Below are positions 23,937 to 33,700 of a stretch of DNA of 40,523 nucleotides, piece by piece; the first letter of the stretch is position 1, and each line of letters begins with the position of its first letter. Under the pieces are notes generated by a model that saw nothing but the letters and a program-made list of their open reading frames with translations, was not told the origin of the DNA and ran no database searches. The position numbers were made by a program, and so were the translations under genes. The stretch covers positions 1-40,523 of the forward strand of contig CAZMWE010000008.1 of the NCBI GenBank assembly GCA_964570005.1, given 5' to 3'. The DNA comes from JAJZCD01 sp964570005 (lineage in GTDB: Bacteria; Patescibacteriota; Saccharimonadia; Saccharimonadales; UBA4665).

Positions 23937-24209
23937 CTACCCATTATCGAACCTCGCATAAACCGTGAGCCCTACTCTCTTTTCGGCGAACAGGCCGTTC
24001 TGATTAATACCTCTCGTCCCGAGCAGCACGATCCTGGATTGCCAGGTAGCACCCCACCCAAGGTCGGTCTTGTCTTCCAGATCAGTTATCTGAATAGCCG
24101 CCTCGCCAAGCTTCAGTTGATGGTTAAGCGTTTCCTCAATCATGAAAATCGCGTTCAAGCGCTCAGTGACCGGATCAAATTCCGGTTCACCCTCGCACAG
24201 TTCGTACAT
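23937..24209 (-). CDS. hypothetical protein downstream of typA (90 aa)
   Basis: Begins at ATG 24209, 4 nt after the typA stop codon, so translation is probably coupled to typA. Acidic, soluble: MYELCEGEPEFDPVTERLNA, IFMIEETLNHQLKLGEAAIQ, ITDLEDKTDLGWG, ending VGLTVYARFDNG. No domain is recognised. An upstream start inside typA (24245) is less likely because it would overlap the conserved typA end. Confidence 0.5.
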   Translation of the reverse strand: MYELCEGEPEFDPVTERLNAIFMIEETLNHQLKLGEAAIQITDLEDKTDLGWGATWQSRIVLLGTRGINQNGLFAEKRVGLTVYARFDNG

Positions 24210-24213
24210 GGCC

Positions 24214-26046
24214 TTATTTTGCGCGTTTGCGCTTCGTCGGGTCAAGTTCGCGTTTGCGCAGGCGCAGGTGTTTGGGCGTTACTTCCAGCAGTTCGTCGTT
24301 CTCGATAAAGTCCAGACACTGTTCCAGGCTAAAGACAGTCGGCGGGGTCAGTTGCACGACGCCGTCACTGCTCTTGCTGCGCATATTTGTTAAATGTTTC
24401 GCTTTGCAGACGTTAACTTCCATGTCCTCACGGCGGTTGTTCAGACCGATGATCTGGCCGGCATACACTTTTTCGGCCGGGCCAACGAACAACGTACCGC
24501 GGGCTTCGGCTGTTTCCAAACTGTAAGGCATCGTGGTCCCGGTTTCAAAGCTGATCAACACACCGTTGCGCAGCTGTTGTAACGGCGTTCCCACCGGTTG
24601 GTAGCCAACAACCAGGCTATTCATAACAATGGTACCTTTGGTGTTGGTCATCAGGATGTTGCGCATGCCGAGTAGCGCGCGGGTTGGCATCTCGTACACC
24701 AATTTGGTTACGCCCTTGCTAGCCTGAGCGAATTGCTCTTTCAGAGTAGCACGCCTTGTGCCAAGCTCCATCTGAACGGTGCCGACGTGTTCGGCCGGAA
24801 TTTCTATGATAACTTCTTCGACCGGCTCTTTTTCAACGCCGTCTTCTAACTTGGTCACGACTTGCGGGCGGCCGACCTCAAACTCGAAGCCCTCGCGGCG
24901 CATAGTCTCGATCAAAACGCCCAGATGCAGTTCGCCGCGGCCGGCTACGGTAAAACCGATGCCATTTTCTTCCACCTGCAAGCCAACATTAGTCTCTAGC
25001 TCTTTCTGCAGGCGCTCGCCGATCTGACGACTGGTATTGAACTCACCCTCCTGCCCCTTGAATGGGCTGGTATTCGGGCCTAGGTAAATGCGCAGCGTCG
25101 GCGCCTCAACCTCGATGGTCGGCAGCGCTTCGGGACTCACCGCGTCAGCAATGGTCTCACCGATCTGGGCGTCACCGACGCCGGTCAGCTGCACAATGTC
25201 ACCGGCGACACCGCCCGGCACTTCAAACTTGCTGACGCCGTGACTCATAAACACAAGCTCCACCTTAGCCTTGGCTTGGCTGCCGTCTTTCTTGCACAAC
25301 ACCACCGGATCGCCCGGCTTGACAGCACCACGCGTAATGCGGCCAATGGCGTATTTACCCTTAAAGTTATCCCAGCCGAGTGCTGTCACCAGCATCTGGA
25401 ATGGCTTGTCCAGCTCGATCTGCGGTGCCGGGACCTTAGCGATAATGGCGTCGAAAATCGGGTCAAGGTTAGCGTCCACACTCGGGTCAGCCGGCACTTC
25501 GTTCCAGGCCTTGCCGTCACGACCTATGGCGTAGTGCACCGGATAGTGCAGCTGGTCCTCATGTACCGCCAGCTCTAAGAACAGATCGGCCAGTTCATCT
25601 TCCACTTCAGCAATACGTGAACCCGGTTTGTCGATCTTATTGATGATAACTATCGGACGTAAGTTGGCTTCCAGAGCCTTTTCCAGCACGAACTTAGTCT
25701 GCGGCATCGGCCCTTCTTGAGCATCGACGATCAACAGACAGCCGTCGGCCATGTTGAGGGTCCGCTCCACTTCACCACTAAAGTCAGCGTGTCCGGGCGT
25801 ATCGATGATGTTGATGCGGTAGTCACCGTGCTGCACGGCCGTGACTTTGGCTGTAATAGTAATACCACGCTCGCGCTCCTGGTCACCGCTGTCCATGATA
25901 AGCGTTTGGGACATTTCCGCCTGGTTGTCGCGGAAAGTCTGCGACTGCTTAAGCAGGCCGTCCACGAGCGTCGTCTTGCCGTGGTCTACATGCGCGATGA
26001 TCGCGATGTTGCGGATTTTAGTGGGATCTTGCTGGTTCGTTGCCAT
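24214..26046 (-). CDS. typA: translational GTPase TypA/BipA
   Basis: 610 residues, normal length. G1 AHVDHGKTT, switch region RERGITI, G3 DTPGHADF and G4 NKIDKP mark the GTPase domain. Domain II follows, then the EF-G-like domains III and V (GRGELHLGVLIETMRREGFE), and the TypA-specific C-terminal domain with RREDMEVNVCKAKHLTNMRS ending in a basic tail (LRLRKRELDPTKRKRAK). TypA binds the ribosome and supports 50S assembly and growth under cold or other stress. It starts at ATG 26046. A terminator-like hairpin lies 38 nt upstream, probably ending transcription of the membrane-protein gene upstream. Confidence 0.97.
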   Translation of the reverse strand: MATNQQDPTKIRNIAIIAHVDHGKTTLVDGLLKQSQTFRDNQAEMSQTLIMDSGDQERERGITITAKVTAVQHGDYRINIIDTPGHADFSGEVERTLNMADGCLLIVDAQEGPMPQTKFVLEKALEANLRPIVIINKIDKPGSRIAEVEDELADLFLELAVHEDQLHYPVHYAIGRDGKAWNEVPADPSVDANLDPIFDAIIAKVPAPQIELDKPFQMLVTALGWDNFKGKYAIGRITRGAVKPGDPVVLCKKDGSQAKAKVELVFMSHGVSKFEVPGGVAGDIVQLTGVGDAQIGETIADAVSPEALPTIEVEAPTLRIYLGPNTSPFKGQEGEFNTSRQIGERLQKELETNVGLQVEENGIGFTVAGRGELHLGVLIETMRREGFEFEVGRPQVVTKLEDGVEKEPVEEVIIEIPAEHVGTVQMELGTRRATLKEQFAQASKGVTKLVYEMPTRALLGMRNILMTNTKGTIVMNSLVVGYQPVGTPLQQLRNGVLISFETGTTMPYSLETAEARGTLFVGPAEKVYAGQIIGLNNRREDMEVNVCKAKHLTNMRSKSSDGVVQLTPPTVFSLEQCLDFIENDELLEVTPKHLRLRKRELDPTKRKRAK

Positions 26047-26083
26047 TATTTATTACCGTATGGGTTCAATTCTTCACTTAAAA

Positions 26084-26102
26084 AGCGCCCTGCATCGGCG
26101 CT
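26084..26102 (-). terminator. hairpin with U-tract upstream of typA
   Basis: On the minus strand AGCGCC-GATGCAG-GGCGCT is followed by TTTTTAAGTG. It fits an intrinsic terminator for the upstream minus-strand membrane-protein gene (26288-26845). The same TTTTTAAGTG follows the hairpin at 1905-1931. The rest of the interval 26047-26287 shows no gene. Confidence 0.6.
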
Positions 26103-26287
26103 AAAAAACCTTATTTCAAATTATATCACAAAAAACTCTAGCGGTAAACAATTTCTGGGCAATTTGACTGAAGGACGCAGTGATACGCCGAGTGGTGACT
26201 GGCAGGTGGGTGCCCCGATAAGAGCACCTGTCCAGCTAATCGTGTAATTTACTAGCTCCCTACACGCGACCCTCAAGAGGTTATTTA

Positions 26288-26845
26288 TCACACATGTCTG
26301 ACCCTCAGTGTTGCAGAGTCCTCCAGCTGCCCGTACGGCTGTGCCAGGCGGGCGGCGGGAGCGTTCGGGTTCCTGAGGTCGTCGATAGCCAATCCCACGT
26401 CCATCACGACAAGCCAGCCAAACTGCACTCCCTGCAGGGCTAGAACCTTTGGCACGCCAAGTAGCCAGCGCCACGCCGCGGTGGCAAATTCCAGTGACTC
26501 GAGCGGCTCCTCTTCGGGCTTGGTTTCCAGAAGAGCTCCAAGAATTGCCATAATGGCAGGTACCAGAATTACGGTGTCGATAAAATCCAGCGTTCCGCCA
26601 ATCGTTGCTCCTATTACCCAGCCACATAGGGTCAGCGTTGCTAAACCGACGAACATCCGGGGCCTCCGATTTTCGGGAATCGCAATAATAAACCAGAGCA
26701 GGATACCGAGCAATGCGATTCGCACCGCCATCATAGCTATCGATAAAGAAGCGAGCCAGAACAGCGGGTTGGCCGGATCAAGCTGTGCAATGAACAGGAC
26801 TGCCATGAGTAGCATGGCGGCCATAAATTCAAGTGTCGTTCTCAT
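26288..26845 (-). CDS. multi-pass membrane protein (185 aa)
   Basis: Starts at ATG 26845 with GAAGGGGG upstream. Four hydrophobic helices (about 5-22, 27-56, 65-85, 88-108) lie in the first 110 residues. An acidic spot (KPEEEPLESLE) and a soluble C-terminal third (to residue 185) with a possible amphipathic helix (WRWLLGVPKVLALQGVQFGW) follow. No family recognised. Opposite frames are shadows. Its location upstream of typA is separated by a terminator, so the two are not an operon. Confidence 0.6.
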   Translation of the reverse strand: MRTTLEFMAAMLLMAVLFIAQLDPANPLFWLASLSIAMMAVRIALLGILLWFIIAIPENRRPRMFVGLATLTLCGWVIGATIGGTLDFIDTVILVPAIMAILGALLETKPEEEPLESLEFATAAWRWLLGVPKVLALQGVQFGWLVVMDVGLAIDDLRNPNAPAARLAQPYGQLEDSATLRVRHV

Positions 26846-27063
26846 CGCTACGCCCCCTTCCGTTGCGATTAGGTTACCGTCTGTAAGGTGTAATAATATG
26901 GTAGTCGACCCTTAGGTTGTCGTCATTGAGAACGGTCACAGTTATAAGGTTAAGAACTTTACAGCGTACCTAAATGCTCATCGTAGGCAACTTACAGATC
27001 ACTACAGCCGGATTGCCACTGTCAATGACGCTCGCCGGCAGGACTTAGATTTCCAAAAGCGCT
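26846..27063. other. intergenic stretch without a gene
   Basis: 218 bp between divergent genes with no open frame of note. It contributes the control region of the CNNM gene, whose promoter follows at 27064. No repeats are evident. Confidence 0.4.
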
Positions 27064-27093
27064 TTGCATTACAGAGGTACCATGCCGTATAAT
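27064..27093 (+). promoter_or_regulatory. sigma-A-type promoter of the CNNM/CBS gene
   Basis: TTGCAT (27064-27069), 18-nt spacer, TATAAT (27088-27093). Transcription would begin near 27100, giving a leader of about 24 nt with a weak GAGAAG before GTG 27124. Confidence 0.7.
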
Positions 27094-27123
27094 AGCTTCG
27101 TTAATGAGAAGTAAAGTTCTCCG

Positions 27124-28104
27124 GTGAGTACACCGCTTACATTCGTAGTTGTCATCGCACTAATAGGTGTGTCAGCCCTATGTTCCGGCTTGAACATCGC
27201 CCTTATGGCGCTTGACCCCAGCGACCTGCAGCGCAAGGCCAAATTAGGTGACCGGTCCGCCGCCCGCGTGTTGCCATTACGCCGTTCCACACATCTGTCG
27301 CTCAGCGCGATACTACTTACCAACATCGCCGCCGTATCTGCCACGTCGTTAGTGTTGAGCAGTGTTTTTTACGGTGTAGTAGCGGGCATACTCGCCACGC
27401 TGCTGACAGTAATTTTCGGTGAAATATTCCCGCAGGCGCTTTTCTTACGCAACGCCCTCAAAGCGTCAGCCCTCCTAGCACCGTTTTTACGCGCGATTAT
27501 TATAATAAGCTGGCCACTATCTCGCCCGCTTCAGCTGCTGCTCGACGAGCTGTTCAAAGACGAAAGCCACCATCTACAGAGCCGGCATGAGCTAGGACTA
27601 ATGCTCAGCGAACACCTCGGGACCTCCGAGAGCGAGCTGGACGAAGACGAAGTCGGCATTATGCGCGGCGCCCTGCAGCTCAGCGAAAAGCGGGTTCGTG
27701 ACATCATGACGCCGATTGGCAAGGTGTATTCCCTGCTGCCGCATGCTGTCATTGATGCGGCGCGCATTGATGAGATAAAAGCGACCGGCTTTAGCCGTAT
27801 ACCAGTTCTAAATAAGGAAAAGACTGTCTGCTTTGGTGTGCTGCTCGTCAAGCAACTAGTCGATATCGACTTTGATGACAACCCGCCGCGAGTGGACGAG
27901 CTACCTCTCCACCGGGTTCAGCTTGTAGGCAGTATGACTGCGCTCGATACCATGCTGCGCAAATTCTTCGGCGCCCACACCCATCTCGCGGCTATCGAGA
28001 GGGATGATAAGGTCATCGGAGTCGTCACGGTTGAAGATCTCATCGAAGAAATCGTCGGTCAGGAAATCGAAGACGAGACTGACGTCCAGGCCCGGAAGCT
28101 TTAA
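27124..28104 (+). CDS. CNNM/CorC-type membrane protein (DUF21 plus CBS domains)
   Basis: 326 residues starting at GTG. The DUF21 transmembrane domain (about 1-150) has CSGLNIALMALDPSDLQRKA and FGEIFPQ, its usual signatures. A CBS pair follows (about 190-310) with VRDIMTPIGKVYSLL at the start and DKVIGVVTVEDLIEEIVGQE at the end. CNNM/CorC proteins mediate or regulate Mg2+ efflux. The C-terminal CorC_HlyC transporter-associated domain of longer members is absent. It has its own promoter. The 3' end overlaps the convergent DinB-fold gene by 4 nt. Function by homology only. Confidence 0.9.
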   Translation: MSTPLTFVVVIALIGVSALCSGLNIALMALDPSDLQRKAKLGDRSAARVLPLRRSTHLSLSAILLTNIAAVSATSLVLSSVFYGVVAGILATLLTVIFGEIFPQALFLRNALKASALLAPFLRAIIIISWPLSRPLQLLLDELFKDESHHLQSRHELGLMLSEHLGTSESELDEDEVGIMRGALQLSEKRVRDIMTPIGKVYSLLPHAVIDAARIDEIKATGFSRIPVLNKEKTVCFGVLLVKQLVDIDFDDNPPRVDELPLHRVQLVGSMTALDTMLRKFFGAHTHLAAIERDDKVIGVVTVEDLIEEIVGQEIEDETDVQARKL

Positions 28105-28673
28105 GCTTTCCAGCTTTCCGGCCGACCTAAGAGCGCCAGGAGCTTGATCTGTGGGGCGGCGGTTTCTGGCACCTCGACCGGCCGGGCAAACAGGCCGCTT
28201 TCTGCGAGTTCATCTTTGCGGATTCGTGCTTCATCGTACAATTTTTGGGCGACCGCCTCGTCGAATCGCACAGGCACGCCGATGGCCTGGCCCAGATCCC
28301 AGGCATGCACCAACTGGTCATTAGCCGCCTCCACCAGATATTCGCCGACGGTCTTGTCGGCGTAACTTAAATGCGCCACGCTGTTTTCGTCACATGCTTC
28401 AACCGCCGCTCGCGTGATCGCTTCATAGTCTTGCCAGGTCTCAACCGGATTGCCACCGAGCAGCCCACCGTCGTATTTATCACCCACTTCGGCAATGGTT
28501 TTGCCCTGCACGATATCCGCAGTCCAGGCCATTTCGTATGTGATGTGCCGGAGCAGATCGTGCACCTCCCAGTCCGTGTCGGGTGTTGGTAGCTGCATGT
28601 GCTCCGGCTCAACCTGCTTGACTGTGTCGGTTGCGACGCCAAGCGCATATAGATAGAGTTGTTTGGGTGTCAT
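28101..28673 (-). CDS. TIGR03086-type DinB-fold metal-binding protein (mycothiol-dependent type)
   Basis: 190 residues. The opening helix bundle has the family mark PTPDTDWEVHDLLRHITYE, with the metal-binding His, and VHAWDLGQAIGVP, with the second His of the DinB fold. In Actinobacteria this group is annotated as mycothiol-dependent maleylpyruvate isomerase-like. Whether this organism makes mycothiol is not shown, though a PIG-L deacetylase occurs in the window. A TTATCA-17-TATTAT promoter places its start 6 nt after the -10 box, so it is leaderless. It is convergent with and overlaps the CNNM gene. Confidence 0.8.
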   Translation of the reverse strand: MTPKQLYLYALGVATDTVKQVEPEHMQLPTPDTDWEVHDLLRHITYEMAWTADIVQGKTIAEVGDKYDGGLLGGNPVETWQDYEAITRAAVEACDENSVAHLSYADKTVGEYLVEAANDQLVHAWDLGQAIGVPVRFDEAVAQKLYDEARIRKDELAESGLFARPVEVPETAAPQIKLLALLGRPESWKA

Positions 28674-28679
28674 AGTTTA

Positions 28680-28708
28680 ATAATACGCCTGGTGCGCCCG
28701 GCTGATAA
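28680..28708 (-). promoter_or_regulatory. promoter of the DinB-fold gene, 6 nt from its ATG
   Basis: On the minus strand TTATCA (28703-28708), 17-nt spacer, TATTAT (28680-28685), then TAAACT and the ATG at 28673. The expected transcription start falls at or next to the start codon. Confidence 0.7.
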
Positions 28709-28741
28709 GTAAGTATGGGTGCCTTTTATAAAATTGTGACT

Positions 28742-28806
28742 GTGGGCGGACTTCGGGGCATTGGGGCGCGGTAGCGCTCGTCCGTTGCTTGCCGAAGCCC
28801 GTCCAC
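28742..28806. repeat. long imperfect hairpin between the DinB-fold and lipoprotein genes
   Basis: Arms 28742-28756 and 28792-28806 pair over 15 positions with one G-U and one mismatch, around a 35-nt loop that contains a small GCGC-type inner stem. Further right, 28857-28876 holds a CTAGCTAG-AG-CTAGCTAG palindrome reaching into the lipoprotein stop. The former may be an RNA structure; role unknown. Confidence 0.45.
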
Positions 28807-28871
28807 GCACAGCGTGATGCCTTATGGGCGACTGCACATCTTCAGCCAGGAGGGTGACTAGCTAGAGCTAG

Positions 28872-29387
28872 CTAGCAGGGAGGAGGTGGACTTAGACCTA
28901 GAATCAGGTGCGACCATAGGACGTAGGCGTAACGCCCCAAGGCATTGAATAGCCTCGCGAAGTAGCCGTCTGATCCCACGCGACACTCAACGTCCACCGT
29001 GGCGTTGGTGCCTAGCGTTTGGAGCACCCTGGAGTCCGTTGCAGCGGACGCGTATACCTCAGCGCCACCGGACTGGACTTGCATGGGGTACACCACGGTT
29101 TGGCAACCGCTAATCATGTCAACCCGCAGGGTGGCGCCTGGCGGGACGGTAGGCGGTGGTTGGGTGGTGCATCTCTTGTGTGACGGGGATGCGGATGGGG
29201 ACGGGCTGGCCTTACCTGTCGCTTGCGGTCCGGACGGGCCGGCCGCGCTCGCTGAGTGCGTTGTTGGGGACGGGCTGGCCGCGCTTGTCGTGCCCGCCGA
29301 TGGGCCGCAAGCTACCAGCGCCCCCATCGCGAGCGCACCGATTTATAGTGCGGTGTTTCGTAGGGTAAAACGCAATCGTGGTCTCAC
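28872..29387 (-). pseudogene. SH3-domain lipoprotein with an in-frame stop in its signal peptide
   Basis: From GTG 29387, with AAAGG 8 nt upstream, the frame encodes a signal peptide: basic MRPRLRFTLRNTAL, then a TAA stop (29343-29345), then IGALAMGALVACGPS with a lipobox (LVAC). Beyond it come a Ser/Pro/Ala-rich linker (about 100 aa including the tail of the signal) and an SH3b-like domain (AEVYASAATDSRVLQTLGTN to YAYVLWSHLI). If the TAA is real, translation could resume at ATG 29327 (MGALVAC...), but the n-region would be lost. The high G+C of the linker resembles actinobacterial lipoproteins. A sequence error cannot be excluded. The gene is otherwise intact. Confidence 0.65.
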
Positions 29388-29493
29388 GTGACAGACCTTT
29401 CTACACACTGTTGTGTCTTACTCCTGGCTGAAGACGCACATATTTTACACTATTTACCTGATTATTCAACCTAGTAGCTGCTATACTGGGCCT

Positions 29494-30678
29494 ATGGACG
29501 TGAGACCTTTAGCCGAACGCATGCGGCCGGAAACGCTGAGCAAGGTTGTCGGGCAGGAACAGTTGACTGCGACCGGCAAGATCATCCACGAGATCATCGA
29601 GAAGAAACAACCAACCAGCCTGATACTCTGGGGTCCGCCCGGCAGTGGCAAAACTACCTTGGCACGCATTATCGCCCGTGAAACCGGTGCAGCGTTCATC
29701 GAACTTAGCGCCGTTACTGCCGGCAAGGCAGACGTGACCAGAGTGATCGAGGATGCCCAAGTCAACCAGCGTCTCGCCCAGCGCACCGTGCTGTTTGTAG
29801 ACGAAATTCACCGCTTTAATAAAGCCCAGCAAGATGCGTTTCTGCCACACGTCGAAGATGGGACTATCGTGCTCATTGGCGCCACCACTGAGAACCCGAG
29901 TTTCGAGGTTATCAACCCCCTGCTCTCCCGCTCGCGCGTACTAGTACTGGAACCACTTGATAAGGCCTCTATTACCACCATCATCAAGGCCGCCGCCAAA
30001 GAGCTCAAGCTGGCTACCAAAAAGTTGCCCGCTAAATCAATTGACCTGCTGGCGGAACTTAGCGGCGGTGACGCTCGCGTAGCGCTTGGTAATTTGGAGC
30101 TTGCTCTGCAACTGAGCGGAGACAAGCCAATCACGCCGCAAGTGGTCGAAACCGCCGCCCAGACCAAGCTGCCCGGCTACGACAAAAAGGGCGAGAACCA
30201 CTACAACGTCATCAGTGCCTTTATAAAATCAATGCGCGGCAGCGACCCGAATGCTACCCTGTATTATTTAGCGCGCATGCTGCAGGCCGGCGAAGATCCA
30301 AAGTTTATCGCGCGACGCATGGTGATTTTTGCCTCTGAAGACATTGGCCTAGCCGCGCCGGCGGCACTTAACCTGGCGGTTAGCACATTCCTGGCCGTGG
30401 AGCGCATCGGCATGCCGGAGTGCCAGTACAACCTGTTCCACTGCGCCGCCGTACTGGCTAAATCCAAAAAGGACCGCAGTGTAGCCGACGCCATGGCTGG
30501 TGCCCTGGCGGCCGCCCGCCAGTATCCTGACCTGCCCGTACCCCTCCCCCTCCGCAACGCCCCGACCAAGCTCATGAAAGACCTCGGCTACAACAAAGGC
30601 TACAAATGGCAAGCCAATTTCCAAGCCAAAAGTGGCTTTTTGCCAGCCACACTAAAGAACTTACACCTACTCGATTAG
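29494..30678 (+). CDS. rarA: replication-associated recombination AAA+ ATPase RarA (MgsA)
   Basis: 394 residues from ATG 29494, which is set by TATACT 6 nt upstream and by the conserved start (RPLAERMRPETLSKVVGQEQ). Walker A GPPGSGKTT, Walker B LFVDEIHRFNKAQQD, sensor I GATTENPSFEV, and the MgsA C-terminal part (SAFIKSMRGSDPNATLYYLA, RMVIFASEDIGLA, GYKWQANFQ) are all present. RarA is a tetrameric clamp-loader-like ATPase that acts at stalled replication forks with SSB. Length is a little short of the usual 430-450 because the insert regions are brief. It is a single-gene unit. Confidence 0.97.
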   Translation: MDVRPLAERMRPETLSKVVGQEQLTATGKIIHEIIEKKQPTSLILWGPPGSGKTTLARIIARETGAAFIELSAVTAGKADVTRVIEDAQVNQRLAQRTVLFVDEIHRFNKAQQDAFLPHVEDGTIVLIGATTENPSFEVINPLLSRSRVLVLEPLDKASITTIIKAAAKELKLATKKLPAKSIDLLAELSGGDARVALGNLELALQLSGDKPITPQVVETAAQTKLPGYDKKGENHYNVISAFIKSMRGSDPNATLYYLARMLQAGEDPKFIARRMVIFASEDIGLAAPAALNLAVSTFLAVERIGMPECQYNLFHCAAVLAKSKKDRSVADAMAGALAAARQYPDLPVPLPLRNAPTKLMKDLGYNKGYKWQANFQAKSGFLPATLKNLHLLD

Positions 30679-30725
30679 CCCGGACGCCTTGGGTTGCATG
30701 CTGCACCTAAAAAGTCGTACTGGCG

Positions 30726-33700
30726 CTAAGCCCACCGTTCGAAACTGACAATCGGAGATTCGTTGTGAGTCCTTATCTGCTCAACCGACAATTGCTTAGG
30801 TCTGAGCACCGGCTGTGCCCGTCTATGCGAACGCGCGAACTGGATAAGCTCTCGCTTGGTTCCGGGCCGCAGGGTAAGCTTACCCTCGTTCACTAGCCTA
30901 TCAACCTGATTGCGCATCTGGCGACCGCTTCTTACGGCAAGACCGTTGTAGCGACGAGGTAAGTCACCCCCGGCTTCAAGCCGTTCAAAGTATGCTGGCA
31001 CTACGCTTTCATTCAGAGCCGTACCCTCAAACGACCCAGCCCCATCCATCCACATAACGATACTTGCCAGGCGCTGCAAGCGGGCTCGCCGCTCGGCGAT
31101 CTGCCGTAATCGCTGTGCGTATTTGCCCGATGCGACACTTTTCGGCTGAGATACTCGCTCTGGCTGCTGAGCAACACGCAAATCTGCGGTAGGATGGTCA
31201 CCTTCCCGTTCATTGGGTGGTTTGGGTATCTGCAAGCTCCTCACAGCCGGGGCCAACCAAACAGCCTTTCCGACTACCGCGGCATCACGGGCCACCGCCG
31301 GGCCATAACGACGAGCTACCCTGACTCCACCATACGCTAGGCCGAGCAGCAAGACCGTCTCCAGGCCTTTTTCTGCCACACCCAATACTTCGTTGGCTGG
31401 GCTCGCTGCCGGGTTGAACGGCTGGGTTTGTGTCTTAGGCAGGCTTGCACCAGATGGGACCCCATCTACCACCTGGCCTTTGTTGGTCATCAGCCAATCA
31501 TGAGCATCACCAGTCAAAAGTGCGTCGCCACCATCACTGACATAGCCGGTCATATTATCTACAAATCCACCGTCATTAGTACGACCCTCAGAGGCTATGA
31601 CTGCGATAGTTTCAGTAACGTTACAGTTTTCTACCGGCATGGCAGCAGCTGTCGCACCAATGACTCCCAAGCCAGTACTGACGGTTGCCGGTTTGCTGAG
31701 CGTCAGCTGGATCCCGCTGTCCGCGTACGGGGTAAACGAATAGCCTTTACGTGCTCGGATAAACACATCGGCCTCCTCCGCCGAAGGCAGTGTAGTCGCA
31801 TGTGGGTCGCCACTGAGCACCCGCCAAACCTTCAAGGCATCGGCTTCACGCAATCCCTTCGTGAGGAGCGAACTCTGGTTAAAAGTTGTAGACTGACCAA
31901 GAAGCATGGGCTGCTTGGCCTGAACCGGGAGAGCAGTTTTTGCATCCGGCTTAACCAAGTACGAAATGTCGACGTAGGAAGGGGTGGAAGTATTCAGTGT
32001 TGATGTGTCCATAATCATGTAAAAGGTACCGTCCCGCAGTTGTATGACACGTATGTTATTTGCCCCGAGGTATTTGCCGTCCAGACTGTATACACGGGCC
32101 TGCGCCGCAACCACGTCTGCGCCCAGTAGCACCGGCAGCGCATAGCCCTGGGCAAGATTGGTATCGTATTGCGGGCCAAGTGGATCGGGAAGATGTATCA
32201 GCGCCATCTCACTGCTCGTGAAATACCGCTTGCCCTCTACTTGTATAAGCCCCTGTCCCCGTAGTAACGCAGGATTTTGGAGATCCACGGTGCGCACGGG
32301 ATACTCCGTAAGAGCCTCTGTCCCAAAATTGTCGTCGGATTCAAAATCCATACCAAAGTTCTGGTATGGCGGTGTCCAGGACGGATAGTTCGACAGGCCG
32401 TCGCTGGCGTCTAGGTAATCCTGCATGCTCTGCGCCCAATAGCCTTTGGTAGACACACTCCCTGACGAGGGGGTAAGCTGCCAGGCGACATCGGTCAAGT
32501 TGGTGTACACATCACCGATACTCGCACTATTACCACCCTGATCATAGACATTGTCCAGTCCTTGCAGCGCGGACTCCTTCTGGAATTCCCAGTTCGGGTC
32601 AGCGTATGGTGCCAGCTCGTGCGCCAGCGACGGTGGCACGTAAGGTGAGAATGCATCCGTGATCGCCGTGTCGAAGTCACTCGCTGCGAAATACGCCCGG
32701 TTAAGCAAGCCGTGAAGACCAGATGCTCTGCTCAGATAGTTGTCTAGAAAATCCTGTGACTGCGTATCCGATGGCTGTCCATTTTTATCACCGTGACTCA
32801 GCGCGTAGGATTGCTCCAGAGTTTTATAGTTCGCATCATTCCCCTTACTCAGGACATACCCGGCGGCCGCACCAGTTACCATGAACGTTCCGAACATAGC
32901 GAGCGTAGCCATCGCCCGCCGGATAACGGGAATACCTCGCTTGTGATATTTAATAGTTGGCTCACCCCCACGATGGCGCCCGGTTGCACGCAGATGCCAA
33001 AGGACGCTACGTGGTTTTTCGGTCATTACCCGCTCTAAGAACGTTTCTCCCAAGTCCTCCGAACCGGCAATCCCTCCACCACCCGGGATTGTCAGACCTT
33101 TGCGCTCATCCTCATGCAGGAGCAGCCAGGCCGCCAATTCAGCACGTTCCCGGACAACCTGCGTCTGCAAGCTTTTGCGGTCCTTGTAGGTATCCGTTAT
33201 GAGCGCTTTGAGTGTTTCAAAGCCAGCGGCCCGTAATAAGTTAACTCTACCCCTGTAATACGACTCGTGTGAGCCGTCCGGTTGAGGTCCTATACCCATG
33301 CTTACACGCTCTTTGCCACGCAGCACGGAAAATACCTCAGTCCGCGCAAAACCAGCGAAGTCCCCATCCATATCATGGAATTTGACAGCACGAAGCTCGA
33401 GATCATCTCCCGCGTTCACACGGTCGCGCAACACCTGGCGTCCACGCTCAACTGTAACCGGCCCGTAGCCATCGTTGAGCAGCTGCTGTGCCCAAGGTAG
33501 GAACGGATGGTCACGACTCGTTTGTTTCAAGAGCTCCATGACCACTCTCATCGGTACCGCTTGGGCATGCTTGGCAAGTTCCTCGGCACCCTTCATATCA
33601 CAGAGCAGCACTGTTTTATCAGTACTCAAGTCGGTAGCGGCAACACGTCTACGCCTAATGAGGCTATCATTACTAACGACTTTGCCGTACGCAGCCGGGT

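Noticed and set aside
28999..29391. 130-codon plus-strand frame
   Set aside because: It lies opposite the SH3 lipoprotein, which has a signal peptide, lipobox, linker and SH3 domain in the right order.
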